A DNA stretch of 22,350 bases from Soehngenia sp035406565 (GTDB lineage: Bacteria > Bacillota > Clostridia > Tissierellales > Tissierellaceae): NCBI GenBank assembly GCA_035406565.1, contig DAONLG010000012.1, forward strand, positions 1 through 22,350, read 5' to 3'. Made by a program: the position numbers and the translations under genes. Below the pieces are notes generated by a model. The model saw nothing but the letters and a program-made list of their open reading frames with translations, was not told the origin of the DNA and ran no database searches. Below are positions 14,964-22,350 of this stretch, piece by piece. Within the stretch, counting starts at the first letter, position 1. Each line of letters opens with the position of its first letter.

Positions 14964-16167
14964 AAAATCTCTCCTTTTTAAAATCATCATCAATGTATTT
15001 TATTTCTCCGTCTTTAACTGTCATCAATATTTCTCCATAAAATTTCATGCCCTCAAATGCAGTGTTCTTTGATTTAGAATAAAAATCATTTGAATTTACA
15101 ACTGATTCTTTTTCTATATCTATTATTACAAAATTTGCTTTACTGCCGCTTTGTAATATTCCATATTCTAAATTTAAAATTCTAGCTGGCCCATAAGTTA
15201 ATAAACTTGATAGCCTTTTTAAATCAATGTACTTTGATTTTACTAAAGTGGTATATGCAACTTTAAATGCTGTCTCTAAGCCCACCATCCCTGGAGCATT
15301 TTTTTGTTTGTCTTCAATACTATGAGGTGCATGGTCAGTTGCTATTGCATCCACTACACCATCTTTTATAGCCTTTATTAGTCTATCAACATCTTCTTTT
15401 CCCCTAATAGGCGGGTTTACTCTATAATCATTATCCCATAGTGCGATGTGATGGGGTGTCACATCGCATGTTACATTATTATTTTCTTTCTTTGCCCTTT
15501 CAATATCTTCGATGGCTTCTTTTGTACTCACATGGGTTAAATGCAACTTAGCATTTATTTTTTTGTTTATATATATATCCCGGACTGTCTCCAAGTTTTC
15601 TGCTAATCTATAGTCTATCTTTGAAATTTCTTCATCCTCAGCATGAACCAACACTACTAAGTCTTTCTCTTTTGCTTTTGTCAGTGCTTCATACATAACT
15701 CTGGAACTTTTTATACCTTTTCCATCGTCAGATATTACTTTTATAGCTTTAGAGATATTCGCAAGATGGTTAAGGGAGACTCCATCAAAGTTTTCGGTTA
15801 TGGAAAGAGTCTGATTGACATCAATTAATCCAATATTTCTGGCCTTTTGCAATACATATGAAACAATTTTTTCATCAGAACATATTGGATTTGTATTTGC
15901 CATTAAATTTACGTAAGTAAATCCACCTCTAACTGCCGCCCTGCTTCCGCTTAAAATGTCTTCTTTATAAATATATCCTGGGTCCCTAAAATGAGCATGT
16001 AAATCTATAAATGATGGCATCAATACAAGGTTTTCACCATTTATGATTAATTTTTCATCCTCTGATTCTATTGACTCACTCAAATTAATTATTTTATTAT
16101 TTTTTATTAATACATCTGTAAAAAAATCTTTTTCTTTGTCAACCAGCCGTATATTTTTTATAATCAT
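14953..16167 (-). CDS. pyrC: Dihydroorotase
   Basis: A 404-residue class I dihydroorotase of the amidohydrolase superfamily that cyclises carbamoyl aspartate to dihydroorotate. Metal-binding and catalytic motifs are DLHAHFRDPG (55-64, His57 and His59), VISDDGKGI (144-152), VLVHAEDEE (172-180, His175), LTHVST (210-215, His212) and ATDHAPH (276-282, Asp278). The stretch between the HAEDEE and LTHVST motifs is shorter than in Bacillus enzymes, but no motif is lost. The ATG at 16167 is 8 bases after GGGAG, which is part of the last codons of pyrI. An earlier ATG at 16182 overlaps that site and is unlikely. It begins 5 bases after the pyrI stop. Confidence 0.96.
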   Translation of the reverse strand: MIIKNIRLVDKEKDFFTDVLIKNNKIINLSESIESEDEKLIINGENLVLMPSFIDLHAHFRDPGYIYKEDILSGSRAAVRGGFTYVNLMANTNPICSDEKIVSYVLQKARNIGLIDVNQTLSITENFDGVSLNHLANISKAIKVISDDGKGIKSSRVMYEALTKAKEKDLVVLVHAEDEEISKIDYRLAENLETVRDIYINKKINAKLHLTHVSTKEAIEDIERAKKENNNVTCDVTPHHIALWDNDYRVNPPIRGKEDVDRLIKAIKDGVVDAIATDHAPHSIEDKQKNAPGMVGLETAFKVAYTTLVKSKYIDLKRLSSLLTYGPARILNLEYGILQSGSKANFVIIDIEKESVVNSNDFYSKSKNTAFEGMKFYGEILMTVKDGEIKYIDDDFKKERFCDN

Positions 16168-16172
16168 TTGAA

Positions 16173-16598
16173 TTACTCCCATTTATATATATGGTCACAA
16201 TATACGCATTTATAAGTTGAATTTTGCTCATCTACTAGCCTAAATCTATGTGTTATTTCTCTTTCTACAGTAGTTATGCATCTAGGATTTTTACATTTTA
16301 TTATGTCTTCAACATACTCAGGCATAGCCAACTTAATTTTATCGATTATCCTCTCATTTTCAATTAAATTCACAGTAATATTAGGATCTAAAAATCCTAA
16401 TACATTCAAGTCAATATCGATGGTGTTTTCAATCTTTATTATGTCCTTTCTTCCATACTTTTTACTTGATGCATTCATTATCAAAGCCACAGTATAATCT
16501 GCTTTATCTAATTTTAAATATTCAAATATCTTTAGTCCCATTCCTGGTTTTATGTGATCTATGACAATTCCCTTTTTTATACTTGTGATCTCTAACAT
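16173..16598 (-). CDS. pyrI: Aspartate carbamoyltransferase regulatory chain
   Basis: A 141-residue zinc protein that binds the catalytic trimers of PyrB into the allosteric holoenzyme and senses nucleotides. The N-terminal IKKGIVIDHIKPGMGLKIF (7-25) and ALIMNASSKKYGRKDIIKIE (38-57) form the nucleotide-binding domain, with the conserved lysines. The zinc ligands are Cys102, Cys107, Cys131 and Cys134 in KCKNPRC and YKCVYC. It is slightly shorter than the enterobacterial chain (about 153). The ATG directly follows the pyrB stop (TAAATG) and uses GGGGGTAAG in the end of pyrB as ribosome site. Its presence implies that flux is controlled allosterically as well as by the RNA attenuator upstream. 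Confidence 0.96.
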   Translation of the reverse strand: MLEITSIKKGIVIDHIKPGMGLKIFEYLKLDKADYTVALIMNASSKKYGRKDIIKIENTIDIDLNVLGFLDPNITVNLIENERIIDKIKLAMPEYVEDIIKCKNPRCITTVEREITHRFRLVDEQNSTYKCVYCDHIYKWE

Positions 16599-17519
16599 TT
16601 ATCTTACCCCCAAAAGTTTTGCAATAAGTCCCATTCTTACATACATACCGTTTTTAACTTGTCTAAAATACCAAGCTCTCTTGTCATCATCCACTTCGAT
16701 TTTTATTTCATTTACTCTTGGGAGCGGATGTAATATTGCTAAATTTTCTTTTGCATCCTTTAATTTTTCTAAATCTAATATATAGCTATCCTTTAATCTG
16801 ACATAATCTGCTTCATTAAAAAATCTTTCTTTTTGGACTCTCGTCATGTAAAGCACATCTAATTTATCTATGACATTTTCGAGTCTTTCTTCTTCTTGTA
16901 CTTTTATATTTTTTCTTTTTAATTCATCCATTAAGTAATCTGGAATTTGTAACTCATGAGGTGAAATTAGTACAAAGTCTACATTTTCATATCTAGACAT
17001 TGCTTTGAGAAGTGAATGTACGGTTCTGCCAAATTTTAAATCCCCACAACAACCTATTGTGAGATTGTTTAATCTCTTGTGTGCATCTAATATTGTAAAT
17101 AAATCAGTTAAAGTTTGAGTAGGATGTTGATGCCCACCATCTCCCGCATTTATCAGTGGAACTGGACAATACTCTACTCCATGAATTGGAGCACCTTCAT
17201 TTGGGTGTCTCATCGCTATTATGTCTGCATAAGCTCCTACAGTTCTTAATGTATCTGCTAAGCTCTCTCCTTTCGCTACAGAAGAAGAGCCTGGCTCCGA
17301 AAACCCAATTACTTGGCCACCTAATCTAAGCATGGCAGCTTCAAAGCTAAATCTGGTTCTCGTGCTAGGCTCATAAAATAGAGTAGCTAGGATTTTACCA
17401 TGACAAATGTCACTAAAATCCTCTTCATTTTCAATTATTTCTTGAGTTAATTTAAATATGCTTTCTAACTCTTCTAAAGTAAAGTCTTCTGGGTCTACTA
17501 GGTTTCTTCCTTTTAACAT
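16599..17519 (-). CDS. pyrB: Aspartate carbamoyltransferase catalytic chain
   Basis: A 306-residue enzyme condensing carbamoyl phosphate and aspartate, the committed step of pyrimidine synthesis. Carbamoyl-phosphate contacts are in FYEPSTRTRFSFE (48-60) and VAKGESLADT (81-90, Lys83). HPTQTLTDL (132-140), YMTRVQKERF and HPLPRVNEI complete the set. The length matches the Escherichia coli chain, and the downstream pyrI shows this is the class B type that works with a regulatory chain. The ATG has GGAGG 6 bases upstream. It is the first gene of the operon, placed after a 115-base leader with a PyrR attenuator. The gene for PyrR itself is not in the window. Confidence 0.98.
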   Translation of the reverse strand: MLKGRNLVDPEDFTLEELESIFKLTQEIIENEEDFSDICHGKILATLFYEPSTRTRFSFEAAMLRLGGQVIGFSEPGSSSVAKGESLADTLRTVGAYADIIAMRHPNEGAPIHGVEYCPVPLINAGDGGHQHPTQTLTDLFTILDAHKRLNNLTIGCCGDLKFGRTVHSLLKAMSRYENVDFVLISPHELQIPDYLMDELKRKNIKVQEEERLENVIDKLDVLYMTRVQKERFFNEADYVRLKDSYILDLEKLKDAKENLAILHPLPRVNEIKIEVDDDKRAWYFRQVKNGMYVRMGLIAKLLGVR

Positions 17520-17558
17520 GTTAATCCTCCTTTTTACCTGAAGGATGCGTTAGAATAA

Positions 17559-17588
17559 AAGCCTTCTATATAAGTTGTAAGAAGGCTC
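17559..17588 (-). terminator. Attenuator terminator in the pyr leader
   Basis: On the minus strand AGCCTTC (17587-17581) pairs with GAAGGCT (17566-17560) around a 14-base loop, and the 3' side runs into TTTTATTCT. It lies 40 bases ahead of the pyrB ATG, between the PyrR hairpin and the gene, so it would stop transcription when uridine nucleotides are abundant. Confidence 0.85.
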
Positions 17589-17602
17589 GTCCGCTCTCCT
17601 TT

Positions 17603-17620
17603 CTAACCTCTCTGGATTAG
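17603..17620 (-). promoter_or_regulatory. PyrR-binding hairpin (anti-antiterminator) of the pyr operon
   Basis: The RNA CTAATCCAGAGAGGTTAG folds as CTAA with TTAG and CC with GG, a one-base U bulge and the loop AGAGA. This fits the known PyrR target (roughly ARUCCnGnGAGGYU). By eye, the 3' side (GGTTAGAAAGG, 17608-17598) can instead pair imperfectly with CCTTCTTACAAC (17585-17574), which would remove the 5' arm of the terminator. UMP-bound PyrR should therefore favour termination. The regulator must be encoded elsewhere. Confidence 0.9.
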
Positions 17621-17642
17621 TTTAAAGGTATTTATTTATTTT

Positions 17643-17671
17643 AAAATATCATAGTTTAAGATAATTATCAA
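17643..17671 (-). promoter_or_regulatory. Probable promoter of the pyr operon
   Basis: TTGATA (17671-17666) and TATTTT (17648-17643) are spaced 17 bases apart on the minus strand. A start near 17636 would give a leader of about 117 bases that includes the full PyrR element. No terminator separates it from the HAD gene upstream, so some read-through is also possible. A short palindrome, GATAATTATC, overlaps the -35. Confidence 0.6.
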
Positions 17672-17678
17672 CATTTTT

Positions 17679-18323
17679 TTATAAGTCTTCTAAATTATAT
17701 TCGGTTAAGTCATTTAAACAGATATCAGCAGTCATACATATCTTATCCCAATCCGATAAATTTGTTGAATCCTTAATCGCAACAACTTTTATTCCAAGTT
17801 TTTTAGCTGTTTCCATAGAATGTAAAGCATCTTCAAACAAAAATACATCCTTTGTAGCTAAGCCTAATCTATTAATTAAGATTTTAAAAAAGTTGACATC
17901 ATATTTTTCAAATCCTACATTGCCACAGGTTTGGATAAAATCAAAATATTCATGGATTCCCAATCTCTTAATTGCTGGTAGTAAAAGCTTCTCTTCAGTC
18001 GCTGTTACAAGCGCTATCTTTGAATTATTAGTTTTTAAATTTTTTAATAATTCTAAAGCACCTTTCTTAAGCTCAACTTGTTCCTCATAGAATTTTTTTA
18101 ACATATTTTCCATCTCTATATTTATTTGTTGATTTGATTCTTTTAAATCAAACATGTCTTTCAGAACCGAAGATGCTTCTTTAAGACTATATTGCTTTAA
18201 CTTTTCTCTAATGTTTTCCGGAGGATTTATCCCTTTAGACAACAGATAATCATAAGGTAACCTATCCCAAATCCACATTGAATCAATTAATGTGCCATCC
18301 AAATCGAAACAATAGCCCTTCAA
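17679..18323 (-). CDS. HAD-superfamily (subfamily IA) phosphatase
   Basis: A 214-residue cytosolic HAD hydrolase resembling beta-phosphoglucomutase and phosphoglycolate phosphatase. The nucleophile motif is YCFDLDGTLIDS (4-15, Asp7 and Asp9), motif II is ALVTATEE, the lysine of motif III is in GNVGFEKYD, and motif IV is FLFEDALHSMETA. A helical cap fits residues 15-80. The substrate is not evident. The start is TTG at 18323, 5 to 6 bases after GAGGTGA. It begins 10 bases after the ABC permease stop and is probably the third gene of that operon; no functional link to the transporter is known to me. It is followed by the pyr promoter. Confidence 0.88.
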   Translation of the reverse strand: MKGYCFDLDGTLIDSMWIWDRLPYDYLLSKGINPPENIREKLKQYSLKEASSVLKDMFDLKESNQQINIEMENMLKKFYEEQVELKKGALELLKNLKTNNSKIALVTATEEKLLLPAIKRLGIHEYFDFIQTCGNVGFEKYDVNFFKILINRLGLATKDVFLFEDALHSMETAKKLGIKVVAIKDSTNLSDWDKICMTADICLNDLTEYNLEDL

Positions 18324-18333
18324 TAAATCACCT

Positions 18334-19884
18334 CTATTCCCAATTTTGCAAAGCTATTTTAGTTGATTTTGCAATTTTAGTGGTTATAGATACCGCGATT
18401 ATCAAAATAATCCAAGGCCCAAACCAAGCTATTATTTTAACCCACATTTTTGAATTTTCATTTATAAAATCCAGCATTATAAATGGTATTATTGAACCCA
18501 ATCCGAATAAAAAAGATGTAAACTGTATTGAAACAGACTCTCTAAAATTAAGTTTTACTGCTGGCCCATTGAAATCCCTGTTGGGATTATTTAAAAATAT
18601 ATATAGTCCAAAATAAGACGAAAATAGCAGCACTGCAATCATCGGGATAATACTTACAAACATAATAGGGTTTATTCCTATCCAAAAGTATGAAACAATT
18701 AAAACTATAAGATATACTAAAGTGTATATTGCAGTTGGAATCATAACTTTAACTCTCAATATGAAATTATCATCAACAGGTAAAAGTCTTATAAGTGGCC
18801 ATGTTTTTCTTTCTACACTCATAAGTTGCATACTTAAATTCGATGTATACATCGAAGCAAATAAAGCCAAAAACATGGCGCCACTTAAAAATTGTTGATT
18901 TATTAATAGCATTATAATTGGAAACATTATCGCATATGCAATTCCAAACAAATTTTGCGGATTTCTAAAAGTTAATCTCAATTCTTTATTTATCACAGGG
19001 TGCTTTGAAACGCTAACTCCTCTCGCAACCTTAGTTTTTCCTCTGCCACTTTCTAATGCAAAATGATTAGAATTCTTATATACAAAATATCCCAAAATAA
19101 ATATTGCTAAAATAACTATCCCGAAAACTCTAATGTCTAAGTTTACAAGATACAAAAACCAATTTATTGGCAATAAATATGAATACTCCCCACGAATTAC
19201 TCCAAAGAACGAGTTAAAACTATTTAGCATATCTTGTGGCGAAGCGTGCATCTGTTTAGGCATTAAATTCATCACCACTACATAACCGATTATACTAACA
19301 TATAAAAATATTTGTGAAATAATTTTAGCACTTGATTTTGTCATTATCCTAGCAAAAAACGAGCCTAACAATAATGATAGAAATAGCAAAAATATTATAA
19401 AAATTAATATTGCTATAATGCTAAGAACTATATTTGCTTTAATTAATTGAGCATATACTATCCCAATCACAACAAGTATACCTAGCGGAATCATGCCCAT
19501 TGAAAACCCCATGATTGATTTAAAAATAAAAATGCTAGATTTTTTAATTGGCAATGTAAATAAAAACTCCAAATCTTCTGATTCATATATATTAAATACC
19601 ATACTTGGAACTAATGTTAATACTGACAAAAGGCCAAATGTAAGTGGATAAATAAATAAGTAAATGTCAAATAAATATCCATCATAATTTAAGCCAAGGC
19701 TAGTTAGTGGGATCATTAAAGTTTTACCTATTTCGTAAAAAATAAATCCTAAAGGTACAGTAAGAGAAAGCATTACAATTATTGTTATAATCCATCCTAA
19801 CATACCTGTGTAATTTATCTTGCTATTCTTATTCGGTTTTGTAACTTTAGATGCATATTTATTTAACAGTATAAATTCTCTCAT
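18334..19884 (-). CDS. ABC transporter permease, ABC-2-like exporter type
   Basis: A 516-residue integral membrane protein with roughly ten to twelve hydrophobic segments. The first is at about 30-50 (GWIITIIVMLSLTVPLGFIF) and others lie near 78-93, 120-142, 150-175 and 190-206, with a second group in the C-terminal half. The soluble stretch SESDLEFLFTLPIKKSSIF-like region (about 100-118) and its repeat near ERKTWPLIRLLPVDDNFILR resemble the coupling-helix regions of two fused half-permeases. Relatives such as B. subtilis YthQ pair with a single ATPase. Its ATG is one base after the ATPase stop and uses GGAGG within the end of that gene, so the two subunits are made together. The substrate is unknown. 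Confidence 0.85.
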   Translation of the reverse strand: MREFILLNKYASKVTKPNKNSKINYTGMLGWIITIIVMLSLTVPLGFIFYEIGKTLMIPLTSLGLNYDGYLFDIYLFIYPLTFGLLSVLTLVPSMVFNIYESEDLEFLFTLPIKKSSIFIFKSIMGFSMGMIPLGILVVIGIVYAQLIKANIVLSIIAILIFIIFLLFLSLLLGSFFARIMTKSSAKIISQIFLYVSIIGYVVVMNLMPKQMHASPQDMLNSFNSFFGVIRGEYSYLLPINWFLYLVNLDIRVFGIVILAIFILGYFVYKNSNHFALESGRGKTKVARGVSVSKHPVINKELRLTFRNPQNLFGIAYAIMFPIIMLLINQQFLSGAMFLALFASMYTSNLSMQLMSVERKTWPLIRLLPVDDNFILRVKVMIPTAIYTLVYLIVLIVSYFWIGINPIMFVSIIPMIAVLLFSSYFGLYIFLNNPNRDFNGPAVKLNFRESVSIQFTSFLFGLGSIIPFIMLDFINENSKMWVKIIAWFGPWIILIIAVSITTKIAKSTKIALQNWE

Positions 19885-19885
19885 T

Positions 19886-20644
19886 TTAAAGTGCCTCCAC
19901 TATGTCAATTACATCTTCATTACCCGTTAATTCTAAGAAAAGATCTTCAAGACTAGTGTTTCCTTCTTTACTTAATGACCTCAATTCCTCTAAATTTCCT
20001 TCTGCTATCAATTTCCCTTCATTAATAATCCCAATTCTATCGCACATCTTTTCAGCAATCTCTAACACGTGCGTAGTTATAAATACAGTAGAACCTTTTT
20101 GAGCTGTTTTAGTGAGTAAATCTTTCAATAGCCTAGCTGATCTTGCATCTAATCCCACAGTTGGCTCATCTAAAAACATCACTTCTGGTTCTCTCATAAG
20201 CACAGAAATAAGCATTAGCTTTTGTTTCATCCCATGTGAATAGTCACCAATATAATCATTTAAATAATCTATTCCAAATGCACTTGATAATTCTTCTATC
20301 TTTGGAATTATATCATCTTTATTTAATTGGTATATACCAATTATAAAATCTAAAAATTCATTGCCTCTCAAACCTTCATATAATTTAGGTTCATCTGGAA
20401 TAACGCCTATCATTCTCTTTATTTCTATTTCTTTTTCTTTAAGAGGCAACCCACAAATATAAACTTCCCCTTCTGATGGATTTAGAGAACCTGTAAGCAT
20501 CCTAATAGTAGTAGTTTTACCTGCCCCGTTTGGACCTAAAAATCCGTATATCTCGCCTTTTTTTACATCTAAATTTACTTTATTAACAGCAATATAATCC
20601 CCAAATTTCTTAGATAAATTTACTGACTTTACATATGTTTCCAT
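19886..20644 (-). CDS. ABC transporter ATP-binding protein
   Basis: A 252-residue ATPase that powers the adjacent permease. Walker A is GPNGAGKTT (37-45), the Q-loop region is GVIPDEPKLYEGL (80-92) with Asp84-Glu85 in place of the usual Gln, the signature is YSHGMKQKL (135-143), Walker B is VMFLDEP (155-161), and the switch His is in FITTHVLE. The variant signature and the short C-terminal tail fit the exporter group that includes YthP and BcrA-like proteins. The ATG at 20644 is 5 to 6 bases after GGGGG; an in-frame TTG at 20656 overlaps the ribosome site and is rejected. A good promoter is directly upstream, so this is the first gene of its operon. Confidence 0.95.
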   Translation of the reverse strand: METYVKSVNLSKKFGDYIAVNKVNLDVKKGEIYGFLGPNGAGKTTTIRMLTGSLNPSEGEVYICGLPLKEKEIEIKRMIGVIPDEPKLYEGLRGNEFLDFIIGIYQLNKDDIIPKIEELSSAFGIDYLNDYIGDYSHGMKQKLMLISVLMREPEVMFLDEPTVGLDARSARLLKDLLTKTAQKGSTVFITTHVLEIAEKMCDRIGIINEGKLIAEGNLEELRSLSKEGNTSLEDLFLELTGNEDVIDIVEAL

Positions 20645-20673
20645 AAAAACCCCCAAGTTTTATTCTTTAAATT

Positions 20674-20702
20674 ATTATATCACTAAAATAAATTTTTAAC
20701 AA
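20674..20702 (-). promoter_or_regulatory. Promoter of the ABC transporter operon
   Basis: The minus strand has TTGTTA (20702-20697), a 17-base spacer ending in TGA, and TATAAT (20679-20674). The TG one base before the -10 makes it an extended -10 element. Transcription would start near 20667, about 23 bases ahead of the ATPase ATG. Confidence 0.78.
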
Positions 20703-20720
20703 ATTGTTTCCATTCCCTTA

Positions 20721-20897
20721 TTATTTATTTTTTATAGCTCCACCAACTAAACCAATTAATGCAAATAAAGTATAATAGCCGGCGCTTGTAATCTGTATTT
20801 TAAAAAGTTCATTTAATCCCTGGATTATCATACTGTCGATTCCAAAAAATGATAAAATCCAAGCTACAAATATACCAATTAAAAAACCACCTAACAT
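20721..20897 (-). CDS. Small membrane protein of unknown function
   Basis: A 58-residue protein with two hydrophobic segments, about 2-20 (LGGFLIGIFVAWILSFFG) and 40-54 (GYYTLFALIGLVGGA), joined by a short polar stretch, and a basic tail KNK. The glycine-rich second helix resembles small two-helix inner-membrane proteins, but I do not recognise the family. The ATG at 20897 follows GGAGGGAC by 5 to 6 bases and is preferred; a longer reading from 20942 would overlap the lipoprotein gene and lacks its own ribosome site. It starts 25 bases after the lipoprotein stop, so the two are probably co-transcribed and may act together at the membrane. Confidence 0.7.
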   Translation of the reverse strand: MLGGFLIGIFVAWILSFFGIDSMIIQGLNELFKIQITSAGYYTLFALIGLVGGAIKNK

Positions 20898-20922
20898 AAA
20901 TGTCCCTCCATTCAATTGATAA

Positions 20923-21630
20923 TTATATAGTCCATTCCCCATGAACTATACCAACTAAATACCATACTCCATCCATTTTTTCATAAACAAGCCTTAAGCT
21001 TCGCCAATCCATGCCTTCATATTCAGGTTCAAATCCAGAAAAATGAAATTCAATAAAATATGCATCTGGATAAGCTTCCGCTATGTTATTTTGACTGTTC
21101 CCTTTTCCAATTGAGTAATTGTTGCCTATCATCTGAGGGTTAGCAAAGTCTACATCATATATAAATCTATCAAAGTACTCTCCAAATGTCATAACAATTG
21201 GTTCTCCAGATCCGTCAAATGACCCCCATGTATATGTTTGTGTATCTTCTAAAAAATTAGCTATTCTATCTTTTGTAAAAACTAAATCATTTTGCAAATC
21301 AATATATTCATATGGTGTAAATCTGACACCCATTAAAGGATGAACTACACTAGCTAATCCTTCCATATCTTTATTTTTTAAATAGTTTACTGTTTCTAAC
21401 GCTCTTAGCAGCACTTCATTATTTTTATATTTATCCATATTGTTAATTTCTTCTAATTTTTGTTCCAAATCTTTAATTTTGTTGTTTAATTCTTCAACTT
21501 TTGCGTTTAACTGGCTTATTTCTTCATCTTTTTTAGCAAGCTCCTCTTCTGATTGATTATTAGAGCATCCTGATAGTAAAAGAACTGTTGTTAAAAATAT
21601 GGCTATGAGAAAACTTTTATTTTTTATCAC
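20923..21630 (-). CDS. Coiled-coil lipoprotein with C-terminal conserved domain
   Basis: A 235-residue predicted lipoprotein. Residues 1-5 are basic, 6-19 hydrophobic, and LLSGC (18-22) is a lipobox, so Cys22 would be lipidated and the protein anchored outside the membrane. Residues 27-65 have a charged heptad pattern (KKDEEISQLNAKVEELNNKI) and should form a coiled coil. The rest contains HPLMGVRFTPYEYID and ends WYLVGIVHGEWTI, patterns that I have seen in uncharacterised Firmicutes surface proteins and that suggest an NTF2-like fold. No enzyme motif is visible. The start is GTG, 7 bases after GGAGGG. No convincing promoter is seen in the 102 bases upstream. Confidence 0.82.
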   Translation of the reverse strand: MIKNKSFLIAIFLTTVLLLSGCSNNQSEEELAKKDEEISQLNAKVEELNNKIKDLEQKLEEINNMDKYKNNEVLLRALETVNYLKNKDMEGLASVVHPLMGVRFTPYEYIDLQNDLVFTKDRIANFLEDTQTYTWGSFDGSGEPIVMTFGEYFDRFIYDVDFANPQMIGNNYSIGKGNSQNNIAEAYPDAYFIEFHFSGFEPEYEGMDWRSLRLVYEKMDGVWYLVGIVHGEWTI

Positions 21631-21732
21631 TATAAATCCCTCCTACATTTATTTATACTCCTTTATATACCTTTACCCACTATAATTGCTATTAAGATAA
21701 ATTATTGATGTCTAAATTAATTTTCTCTTGTA

Positions 21733-22323
21733 TTAAGCTTTTACGATGTAGCCTTTCTTTTGGGCATCTTCTAACATGTATAAAACAAAATCCCACAGTT
21801 CTTTAGAACTGTGTTTTACTGGTTCTATTCTTTTGTAGATATCTTCTTTAGAAACATTATATTCTTTCCAAGTTCCTCCAGCATTATTGTAATTATTTAA
21901 CATTGGCTGGAGTCTATCCATAGATGCGGAAAATCTAGCTTCTGGAGTTTCCATTGCTTCAAATTCTTCCCAAAGAGATTTAAATTCTCTTCCTTTATCC
22001 TCTTCTAATAATCCAAAAATCTTTTCAGCTGCAATTTCTTCTCTGTCTTTTTTATCTCCATTTGCTATTTTGTCATAGCAAAATGTATCTCCAGCGTATA
22101 TTTCAACCAAATCATGTATTAAAAGCATTTTTATAGTTTTAAGTAAATCTATTTTTTCATCACTATATTCATGAAGCACCATAGCCATGATAGCAATATG
22201 CCATGAGTGCTGGGCATCATCTTCTTTTTTTCTCTCATTTATAACTTCAGTCCTCCTGTAAATGCTCTTCATTTTATCAAGTTCAACAATAAAATTAATA
22301 TCCTTAATCAATCTCTCATTCAT
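21733..22323 (-). CDS. HD-domain hydrolase, YfbR/HDDC2-like (5'-nucleotidase family)
   Basis: A 196-residue metal-dependent phosphohydrolase. Metal ligands of the HD fold are visible: QHSWH (38-42), the paired His70-Asp71 in LLIHDLVEIYAGD (67-79), and Asp136 in ARFSASMDRLQP (129-140). This pattern matches the HD_3 group that includes YfbR and HDDC2, known to dephosphorylate deoxynucleoside 5'-monophosphates; the substrate here is inferred. The ATG follows AGAGG by 8 to 9 bases. The gene lies at the edge of the window and its upstream neighbour is not visible. Its stop is followed by 102 bases in which I see no good terminator or promoter. Confidence 0.88.
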   Translation of the reverse strand: MNERLIKDINFIVELDKMKSIYRRTEVINERKKEDDAQHSWHIAIMAMVLHEYSDEKIDLLKTIKMLLIHDLVEIYAGDTFCYDKIANGDKKDREEIAAEKIFGLLEEDKGREFKSLWEEFEAMETPEARFSASMDRLQPMLNNYNNAGGTWKEYNVSKEDIYKRIEPVKHSSKELWDFVLYMLEDAQKKGYIVKA

Positions 22324-22350
22324 CTAATCTTCCTCTTTCCTATTTGTTTA

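Noticed and set aside
17660..17669. Palindrome GATAATTATC as an operator at the pyr promoter
   Set aside because: Only 10 bases in an AT-rich region; such palindromes are expected by chance, and the pyr operon already has a clear RNA-based control.
18278..18616. 112-codon open frame on the plus strand across the permease/HAD junction
   Set aside because: It is antisense to two well-supported genes and has no initiation signal.
21631..21732. Promoter before the lipoprotein gene
   Set aside because: Several TATAAA- or TATAGT-like hexamers occur, but none has a -35 match at a suitable spacing.

Overview
The window is 22.35 kb of AT-rich DNA, and every gene I can support lies on the minus strand. 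Transcription therefore runs from high to low coordinates. Several traits point to a low-GC Gram-positive of class Clostridia, possibly a Tissierellales-like lineage: strong GGAGG-type ribosome binding sites, many TTG and GTG starts, a PyrR-type RNA attenuator, the alr-mazEF neighbourhood of Firmicutes, and TagA plus CsaB for a secondary cell-wall polymer. The lineage is an inference, because no rRNA or other taxonomic marker is present.

Layout in transcription order. (1) 22323-20721: an HD-domain nucleotidase-like hydrolase, a coiled-coil lipoprotein and a 58-residue membrane protein. (2) 20702-17679: an extended -10 promoter, then an ABC exporter ATPase, its 516-residue permease and a HAD phosphatase. 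(3) 17671-11918: the pyrimidine operon pyrB-pyrI-pyrC-pyrF-pyrK-pyrD-pyrE. It is preceded by a promoter, a PyrR-binding hairpin and an intrinsic terminator. Most junctions abut or overlap, so the genes look translationally coupled. Together they convert carbamoyl phosphate and aspartate to UMP; carAB and pyrR are not in the window. A hairpin at 11858-11897 follows pyrE.

(4) 11836-8763: an unusual AcpS-NnrD fusion, alanine racemase, then a toxin-antitoxin pair. The toxin is a standard EndoA/MazF. The antitoxin keeps an EndoAI-like C-terminal segment, but its N-terminal half is short, contains three cysteines and is hard to match to a ribbon-helix-helix fold. A consensus promoter sits just before it and a perfect 17-bp stem terminator closes the unit. 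(5) 8639-1459: a probable cell-surface polymer operon, comprising an exported protein of unknown role, a GNAT acyltransferase, a PIG-L deacetylase, a GT4 glycosyltransferase fused to a CsaB pyruvyl transferase, a TagA/WecG ManNAc transferase, and transketolase. TagA and CsaB together suggest a pyruvylated ManNAc-containing wall polymer of the kind that anchors SLH-domain proteins. (6) 1366-69: a Cof-type HAD phosphatase and the tRNA wobble 2'-O-methyltransferase TrmL.

The region is mostly conserved chromosome. I found no phage, IS element, CRISPR array, tRNA or rRNA, and no gene-free stretch longer than about 160 bases. The most unusual items are the AcpS-NnrD fusion, the altered antitoxin, and the LmbE/CsaB junction, where a strong Shine-Dalgarno and ATG lie in the wrong frame for the downstream gene.
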